Part shown: piece by piece, positions 59,384 through 64,000 of the stretch
Layout: each line of letters starts with the position of its first letter
Position numbering within the stretch: position 1 is the stretch's first letter
NCBI GenBank assembly: GCA_965227315.1
Contig: OZ245737.1
Span: forward strand, 1,860,001 to 1,924,000
DNA from: JANQHS01 sp965227315
GTDB taxonomy: Bacteria; Bacteroidota; Bacteroidia; Cytophagales; CCMP332
DNA: 64,000 bases
Direction: 5' to 3'
Made by a program: the position numbers and the translations under genes
Notes under the pieces: model-generated
Told to the model about the DNA's origin: nothing
What the model saw: the letters and a program-made list of their open reading frames with translations, nothing else
Databases searched by the model: none

Positions 59384-60031
59384 TTGAAACCTAGAGTAAA
59401 GATCTGTTGCATCGAAAGCATTGCCGAGGCAGAATTGGCAATAGGCTATGGAGCTTCAGCAATAGGGTTGGTAAGCGAAATGCCTAGTGGCCCGGGAGTG
59501 ATCGGGTATGAAAAGATCAGGGAAATTGCTCAGTGGATCCCTCCTTCGGTATCTTCCTTTTTATTAACCAGCAAAACAAGATCCGAGGATATTATTTCCG
59601 ATTATGAAAAGGTTCAAACAACAACGATTCAGCTCGTTGATGAGTTGGAACCTATGGACCTGGAGGAAATTAGAAAGAGGCTTCCAAATGTTGAATTGGT
59701 TCAGGTTGTTCATGTGATTGACACTTCCAGTGTTCTGAAAGCCACCGAAATATCCAACTATGTTGATGCCATACTCCTGGATAGTGGAAACCCAAACCTG
59801 GATGTTAAGGAACTTGGGGGCACGGGTCGAACTCATGATTGGAAATTGAGTAAGGAGATCAGAAAAAGGATAGACATTCCGATGTTCCTGGCCGGTGGAC
59901 TCAATAAGGACAATGTCGGGCAAGCTGTAAAGGAGGTAAACCCATTTGGTATTGACCTATGCAGCGGGGTACGAAAGAATGGAAAGCTGAACAGACTTGA
60001 ATTAAAAAAATTCTTTGAAGCACTGGAGTGA
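59384..60031 (+). CDS. Phosphoribosylanthranilate-isomerase-like protein (TrpF paralogue)
   Basis: A 215-residue TIM-barrel protein from a TTG at 59384: KICCIESIAEAELAIGYGASAIGLVSEMPSGPGVI near 4-38, VDAILLDSGNPNL near 127-139, GGTGRTHDW near 145-153, FLAGGLNKDNVGQAVKEVNPFGIDLCSGVR near 170-199. Lys4-Ile-Cys6 keep the general-base position of TrpF, and GGTG is retained, but the N-terminal motif is KICC instead of KICG, and no other tryptophan gene is nearby. It belongs to a stand-alone TrpF-like group that need not make tryptophan. Substrate unknown. Confidence 0.8.
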   Translation: MKPRVKICCIESIAEAELAIGYGASAIGLVSEMPSGPGVIGYEKIREIAQWIPPSVSSFLLTSKTRSEDIISDYEKVQTTTIQLVDELEPMDLEEIRKRLPNVELVQVVHVIDTSSVLKATEISNYVDAILLDSGNPNLDVKELGGTGRTHDWKLSKEIRKRIDIPMFLAGGLNKDNVGQAVKEVNPFGIDLCSGVRKNGKLNRLELKKFFEALE

Positions 60032-60435
60032 AGCCAGAGCCCGCATAGCTCTTGTGGTTTACAGTTGATGAAAAAGATTCCGAAGTAACAGGAAAAGGGA
60101 AAGGGCGTCTGCGATAAACCTTCCTCCTACAATAAATTTTCGGAGGACAAGTCGGCGGATAAATTTGTGAGTGAGTCACGACATTGTCAGGAGAGAACAC
60201 CCCTTCAAGTGTTTCGCGCTCGCTCTCCACTCTTTAATCCCTCGTGGCTTCATCATGGGGGGATCAGGCCTTTTATAATACCCGTGAGGTTTTGATGCCC
60301 GAATCGCATTCAGGGAGAGTCAAATCAACTTCGAGACCCAAAAAAGAATACGTCTTAACTTTCGTAAGCTTCCAAACGAAGGGGTTAAGCGAGCCTTTTT
60401 CATATGGTTGGGTTTTGCATTCGATAGATCAACAA
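60032..60435. other. 404-bp segment without a credible gene
   Basis: No frame here resembles a protein. An imperfect hairpin lies at 60354-60389 (CTTAAC/GTTAAG plus inner TTCGT/ACGAA, 10-nt loop) and is followed by CGAGCCTTTTTC; it could end rightward transcription, although it is 320 bp beyond the TrpF-like gene. Base composition is less AT-rich than the 6125-6492 gap. It may be decayed coding or mobile DNA. Confidence 0.5.
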
Positions 60436-60819
60436 TCACCTTTCAAACCGTACCCATTCAAATGACTTGGAGAAGAACAGCTTTCTTCCTGTGACCAGTA
60501 TTTTATTTGCCGTTAACATTTCGATTTCTCCATCGATTTCCATATCTCTTTTGACTGAGTAGATCCTTCCCGAGTAAGAGTTCGAATCGTCATCTTTCCT
60601 GAAATCATACAGAATTCTTGAATCCAGCATTGTAGGTTCGTCTGATTCGATGACAACACCAACATACAGATCTTGTGAAACCTTCTTTATCTCAATTGTG
60701 GATTTATCAAGTTCTTCAGCATACCATTTACCCGTTATGTCATTGGGATTCTTTTGAGCCATGGCCAGTGTGGAAATGAACATCAGAATCAGTGTGCCCT
60801 TAACTATGCAATATCTCAT
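60436..60819 (-). CDS. DUF2147-like exported protein
   Basis: A 127-residue protein with a signal peptide (MRYCIVKGTLILMFISTLAMAQ), then DITGKWYAEELDKSTIEIKK and SNSYSGRIYSVKRDMEIDGEIEM, ILVTGRKLFFSKSFEWVRFER, matching the general shape of DUF2147 (lipocalin-like barrel) proteins in Bacteroidota. Identity to the family appears weak. It is the last gene before the ABC exporter operon's 3' end and lies 8 bp downstream of the permease gene, so may be part of it. Confidence 0.58.
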   Translation of the reverse strand: MRYCIVKGTLILMFISTLAMAQKNPNDITGKWYAEELDKSTIEIKKVSQDLYVGVVIESDEPTMLDSRILYDFRKDDDSNSYSGRIYSVKRDMEIDGEIEMLTANKILVTGRKLFFSKSFEWVRFER

Positions 60820-60827
60820 GGTATACT

Positions 60828-61949
60828 CTAAAAAGTTTTCTTATAGTTTAAGATCGCCCAGATATTAAATAATAAAGCAAAAAAGAGGATAATTAGAAAT
60901 TGTTTTGAAATATCCAGAAACCCACTGCCTTTAAGAATCAGCATTCTGATTACCTCAATAAAGTAGGTCACCGGATTCGAAAATGCGATGATCTGAGACC
61001 AGGCCGGCATACTTTCTATGGAGGTGAACAAACCACTCATTAAAAGAAATATCATCATAAAAAAGAATGCAACGGACATCGCTTGCTGTTGGGTATCCGA
61101 ATAAGTGGAAATCAGCAAACCAAGGCCCAGAAGTGCCACCAAATACAAAGAAAGAAAGCCATACAAAACCCAGATACTTCCTTCGATTTTTATATCATAG
61201 ATCAACACCCCAACCAAAAACAGACCTATTGTAAATACGACCTGACCTATGATCCAGAAGGGTATCATTTTTCCAAGTATGAAATGATGCTTTCTGATTG
61301 GTGATACATTGATTTGTTCAATTGTCCCAATTTCCTTCTCCTTCACAATATTAAGTGCACACATGTACGCCCCAACCATGGTTACCAGTACTACCAATAT
61401 TCCGGGAACCATAAATAGATTATAATTCTGAAGGGCATTGTACCAATTGACACTGGCTACAGTTATTTGATTCATGGTACCTGGTTTTGCCTGCCCGGTT
61501 ATTTCAATTCCAATTTCGCCTTGATAAGATGCAACAATCTGACTTACATACGCTGCCCCAAGGTTGGCCTTGGTTCCATTGATCGCATTGACCGCAAGAA
61601 ATAGCTCTGATTTTCCCAAGCTCAGAATATCCTTTTCGAAATGATTTGGGATCTCCAGTATTAGATCGGTTCTATCCTTTTCCAGCCCTTTTAATGAGTG
61701 TTTATATGAATTGTCAAAATCCTGTAGCTGGAAATAGCCGGACGCTATAATTCTTTCCCGAAGTTCTCTTGACATGTCACTTCTGTCATGATCTACGATT
61801 GAAATGTTGATATTCTTTATTTCATAGTCGGCCGCGAGCGGCATGATCAGCAACTGAACCAAAGGCATAACAAAAATCATGGGAAGCAATGCCTTGTTTC
61901 TAAAAATTTGCTTGAATTCTTTCCTAAGCAGAAACAGCAAGATCTTCAT
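60828..61949 (-). CDS. ABC-2 type exporter permease (YbhR-like)
   Basis: A 373-residue inner-membrane subunit. An N-terminal transmembrane helix (about 20-40) is followed by a large periplasmic domain (about 45-170), then five transmembrane helices (about 175-370), with the ABC-2 hallmark KEKEIGTIEQINVSPIRKHHFILGKMIPFW near 205-233. It overlaps the preceding permease gene (ATGA). The two permeases and an adjacent ATPase resemble the YbhFSR-type efflux system, which exports drugs or other cations in E. coli; the substrate here is not known. Confidence 0.87.
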   Translation of the reverse strand: MKILLFLLRKEFKQIFRNKALLPMIFVMPLVQLLIMPLAADYEIKNINISIVDHDRSDMSRELRERIIASGYFQLQDFDNSYKHSLKGLEKDRTDLILEIPNHFEKDILSLGKSELFLAVNAINGTKANLGAAYVSQIVASYQGEIGIEITGQAKPGTMNQITVASVNWYNALQNYNLFMVPGILVVLVTMVGAYMCALNIVKEKEIGTIEQINVSPIRKHHFILGKMIPFWIIGQVVFTIGLFLVGVLIYDIKIEGSIWVLYGFLSLYLVALLGLGLLISTYSDTQQQAMSVAFFFMMIFLLMSGLFTSIESMPAWSQIIAFSNPVTYFIEVIRMLILKGSGFLDISKQFLIILFFALLFNIWAILNYKKTF

Positions 61950-63052
61950 GCCAGTCTTGTTTTGTATTTTTTAATACTGACCGATAGAAGGAACAATGTC
62001 ATCCCAGCCAAAATCAACGTCTCTCTCCAGATTGCAGAGATCCCCAATCCCTTTATCATTATTGACTTGACAATTATGTAATACCATTTTGAGGGCACCA
62101 CATTGGCGATTCCTTGAAGCATCAGGGGCATATTTTCCAGAGGAAACATGAATCCGGTAAACAGCATGGTGGGAATTAGCATTCCCATAAGCGAAATCAA
62201 CATCGCTGATTGCTGTGACTTGGTAATATTTGAAATAAGTAGCCCAAGCGCCAGGGCTGTGAGAATCAGTAACCCACTTTCCAGAAATAGTAAGACAAGA
62301 CTGCCATTTATGGGCATATCAAGAAGGTACACACTGAGGATCAGGATAACCGACAGGTTGATCAGCGATAGCAAAAAATAGGGAATTGCTTTAGATACGA
62401 TCACCAGAATTGGACTTACCGGAGAGACGAGCAGAACTTCCATCGTGCCTAATTCTTTTTCGCGTACTATGGAAACCGAAGTCATTAACACACAGACCAA
62501 AAGCAGTACCAGAGCCATCACGCCCGGAACATAGTTCGTGGCTCCCTTTAACTCCGGATTGTAAATCATTCTTGTTTGTATATCAATTAATAGTGCGCCG
62601 GAGCTGCCGGGTATCAACGACCTTTGATAATCCATAATAATACTCTGCATATAGTTGGTCAGTGTATTTGCCGTATTTGGATCTGTCGCATCCGCAATTA
62701 TTTGAACTTGCGGGTTTTGGCCTGAGCTCAGGTCCCTTCCGAAGCCGACGGGAAAAATGACCGCAAGCTTTATATCTCCTTTTTTGAAGGCTTTTGTCAG
62801 TTGTTCTTCGTTGTTAATATCAGATTGGATATTAAAATAGCTGCTAGCACCGATTTTGTTGATCAATTCAATTGTATGTTGATCCTTAGACCAATCACCA
62901 ATAGCTATCTGCGCATTTTTAATTTCATTGGTTAGTGCGAACCCAAACAATATTATTTGGACAATCGGAAGGCCGAACAAGATCAAGAGGGTTTTTGAAT
63001 CCCTGAAAACATGAAAGAATTCTTTCTTTACAAATGATAGTATTTGCTTCAT
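61946..63052 (-). CDS. ABC-2 type exporter permease (YbhS-like)
   Basis: A 368-residue permease of the same design: a first transmembrane helix (LLILFGLPIVQIILFGFAL), a periplasmic domain (about 45-170), then EKELGTMEVLLVSPVSPILVIVSKAIPYFLLSLINLSVILILSVYLL and further helices. A paralogue of the permease that follows. The gap to the ATPase gene is 8 bp; the overlap with the next permease is 4 bp. Confidence 0.87.
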   Translation of the reverse strand: MKQILSFVKKEFFHVFRDSKTLLILFGLPIVQIILFGFALTNEIKNAQIAIGDWSKDQHTIELINKIGASSYFNIQSDINNEEQLTKAFKKGDIKLAVIFPVGFGRDLSSGQNPQVQIIADATDPNTANTLTNYMQSIIMDYQRSLIPGSSGALLIDIQTRMIYNPELKGATNYVPGVMALVLLLVCVLMTSVSIVREKELGTMEVLLVSPVSPILVIVSKAIPYFLLSLINLSVILILSVYLLDMPINGSLVLLFLESGLLILTALALGLLISNITKSQQSAMLISLMGMLIPTMLFTGFMFPLENMPLMLQGIANVVPSKWYYIIVKSIMIKGLGISAIWRETLILAGMTLFLLSVSIKKYKTRLA

Positions 63053-63060
63053 AATACCAA

Positions 63061-63801
63061 TTACTCAGATCGAACAGCCCCCCTGGCCAGTTCAAAAAAC
63101 ACGTCGTCCATACTCTGTCCTTTATAATGTTCCTTTAATTTATCGGGGGAGTCAAGGGCAGCTATTTTTCCGTCTACCATGATTGAAACACGATCGCAAT
63201 ACTCGGCCTCATCCATATAATGTGTTGTGATGAAAATGGTAATCCCTTGATCCGCTGCTTCGTAGATCTGGTCCCAAAATTGTCTTCTGGTAATTGGATC
63301 CACGCCTCCGGTCGGTTCATCTAAAAAAACCACCATTGGTTTGTGCAGAATGGCGACGGAAAATGACAATTTCTGTTTCCAACCCAAAGGCAGGGCTCCG
63401 ACAAGTTTGTTTTGTGCCCTCTGCAAATCGAGTTTTTTGATCAATACGGATTGCTTCTCTTTGATTTCCTCCATTGAAAGACCATAGATCCCGCCGTAGA
63501 ATGAGATATTTTCAGAAACTGTCAGATCTTCATAAAGGCTGAACTTTTGACTCATATACCCGATCTGCGCCTTTATCTTTTCCGTGTCGTTTTGGACATC
63601 AAAACCTACGACTTTTGCTTTGCCGGATGTCGGAGAAGATAGCCCGCAAAGCATGCGCATTGCCGTGGTTTTTCCTGCACCATTTGCACCCAGAAATCCG
63701 AATATTTCTCCTCTGCGAACACTGAAGCTGATATCATCGACCGCTTTGAAAGAGCCGAAGGCCTTGGACAGGTTTTGCACGTCAATTACAACTTCAGGCA
63801 T
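63061..63801 (-). CDS. ABC transporter ATP-binding protein of the ABC-2 exporter
   Basis: A 246-residue ATPase: Walker A GANGAGKTTA near residues 39-48, the YbhF-type signature LPLGWKQKLSFSVAIL near 140-155 in place of LSGGQ, Walker B VVFLDEPTGGVDP and the H-loop TTHYMDEAE. It powers the two permeases downstream. The ATG overlaps the end of the next upstream gene by 8 bp. Confidence 0.9.
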   Translation of the reverse strand: MPEVVIDVQNLSKAFGSFKAVDDISFSVRRGEIFGFLGANGAGKTTAMRMLCGLSSPTSGKAKVVGFDVQNDTEKIKAQIGYMSQKFSLYEDLTVSENISFYGGIYGLSMEEIKEKQSVLIKKLDLQRAQNKLVGALPLGWKQKLSFSVAILHKPMVVFLDEPTGGVDPITRRQFWDQIYEAADQGITIFITTHYMDEAEYCDRVSIMVDGKIAALDSPDKLKEHYKGQSMDDVFFELARGAVRSE

Positions 63802-64000
63802 TTGATTGCATTAAGTGGATAAAGCAGTCTTCTATTGTGGGCTTTACATTCTCTATATGTAGTTCGACATGATGCTTTAGGTCAGATTCCAGTGCATCTG
63901 TTGAATCCCGTTCATCGCTAAATGTGAAGTGATGATAGCTCCCAAATGCGAAGCAACTTGAAACATAAGACAGTGAGCGAAGATCTTTTACCAGCCTTCC
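63794..64000 (-). CDS. ABC transporter ATP-binding protein, C-terminal part (cut by window edge)
   Basis: The last 68 codons and stop of a gene entering from beyond the right edge. The end LHIENVKPTIEDCFIHLMQS has the PTIEDCFI... pattern at the C-terminus of ABC-2 exporter ATPases (often written PTLEDVFI...). It overlaps the next ATPase start by 8 bp, so the operon encodes two ATPases before the permeases, as in YbhF-type exporters where the two units are fused. The N-terminal motifs are outside the window. Confidence 0.75.
   Translation of the reverse strand, partial: GRLVKDLRSLSYVSSCFAFGSYHHFTFSDERDSTDALESDLKHHVELHIENVKPTIEDCFIHLMQSNA

Noticed and set aside
59901..60230. Open frame on the minus strand overlapping the TrpF-like gene
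   Set aside because: Partly antisense to a real gene, no recognisable domain, and rich in Pro, Ser and Arg.
60244..60465. Open frame on the plus strand in the 404-bp segment
   Set aside because: Low protein-like quality, no ribosome binding site and overlaps the end of the DUF2147-like gene.
1..64000. CRISPR arrays, insertion sequences, tRNA and rRNA genes
   Set aside because: Intergenic regions were read on both strands. No regularly spaced repeats, transposase motifs or tRNA cloverleaf sequences were recognised, although a covariance-model search was not possible.

Overview
The window is a gene-dense piece of a Bacteroidota chromosome. The evidence is three secreted subtilases ending in type IX secretion (T9SS) sorting domains, a SusC-like TonB receptor with a carboxypeptidase-like N-domain, an HYC_CC_PP protein, Bacteroidota-type lipoproteins, a long-tailed ribosomal protein S16, ribosomal protein THX, and mostly weak ribosome binding sites. 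No insertion sequence, CRISPR array, tRNA, rRNA or clear prophage was seen. Genus-level placement is not possible from this alone.

Layout. 1-6.1 kb: the start of glyA (cut by the window edge), trmH and an AlkA-type glycosylase, then an outer-membrane barrel, a PLP decarboxylase, two small genes and a large TPR protein. 6.1-10 kb: an AT-rich non-coding segment with DnaA-box-like sites, a conserved lipoprotein, mnmG, and two ParB-binding parS palindromes at the 5' end of mnmG. Together these suggest that the replication origin is near. 10-16 kb: ybeY, an anti-sigma-type ATPase, a giant DUF4175 protein and a solute-binding lipoprotein, overlapping in one long minus-strand operon. 16-21 kb: exonuclease III, ComF, and a redox pair made of a flavin oxidoreductase and a NosR/NapH-like membrane Fe-S protein. 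21-27 kb: a fatty-acid beta-oxidation operon in the fadN-fadA-fadE order, led by a MarR regulator with a palindrome just upstream. 27-33.5 kb: a DEAD-box helicase, a DapF-family protein lacking both catalytic cysteines, and a TPR/SpoIIE-phosphatase sensor. 33.5-36 kb: the classic rpsP-rimM-trmD-rplS operon with a clear terminator.

37-44 kb: a plus-strand block with a probable metal (copper-like) uptake or handling set (HYC_CC_PP protein, TonB receptor, CxxC heavy-metal-binding protein), then a FtsX/MacB-type permease, a TlpA-like lipoprotein and a small secreted protein. 44-54 kb: three large T9SS-exported subtilases. 54-60 kb: thioredoxin/TPR protein, LigT-like phosphodiesterase, exported MsrA, ribosomal protein THX, a SLOG-family protein, a membrane protein divergent from an HxlR regulator with a 20-bp palindrome between them, and a stand-alone TrpF-like protein. 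60.4-64 kb: a DUF2147-like protein and an ABC-2 exporter (two ATPases, one cut by the window end, and two permeases).

The most noteworthy points are the parS pair with the candidate oriC, the cysteine-less DapF homologue, the redox pair at 17.7-20.8 kb, the metal cluster at 37.2-40.2 kb, and the two regulator-associated palindromes. Nothing seen is convincingly a wholly new defence or mobile system.
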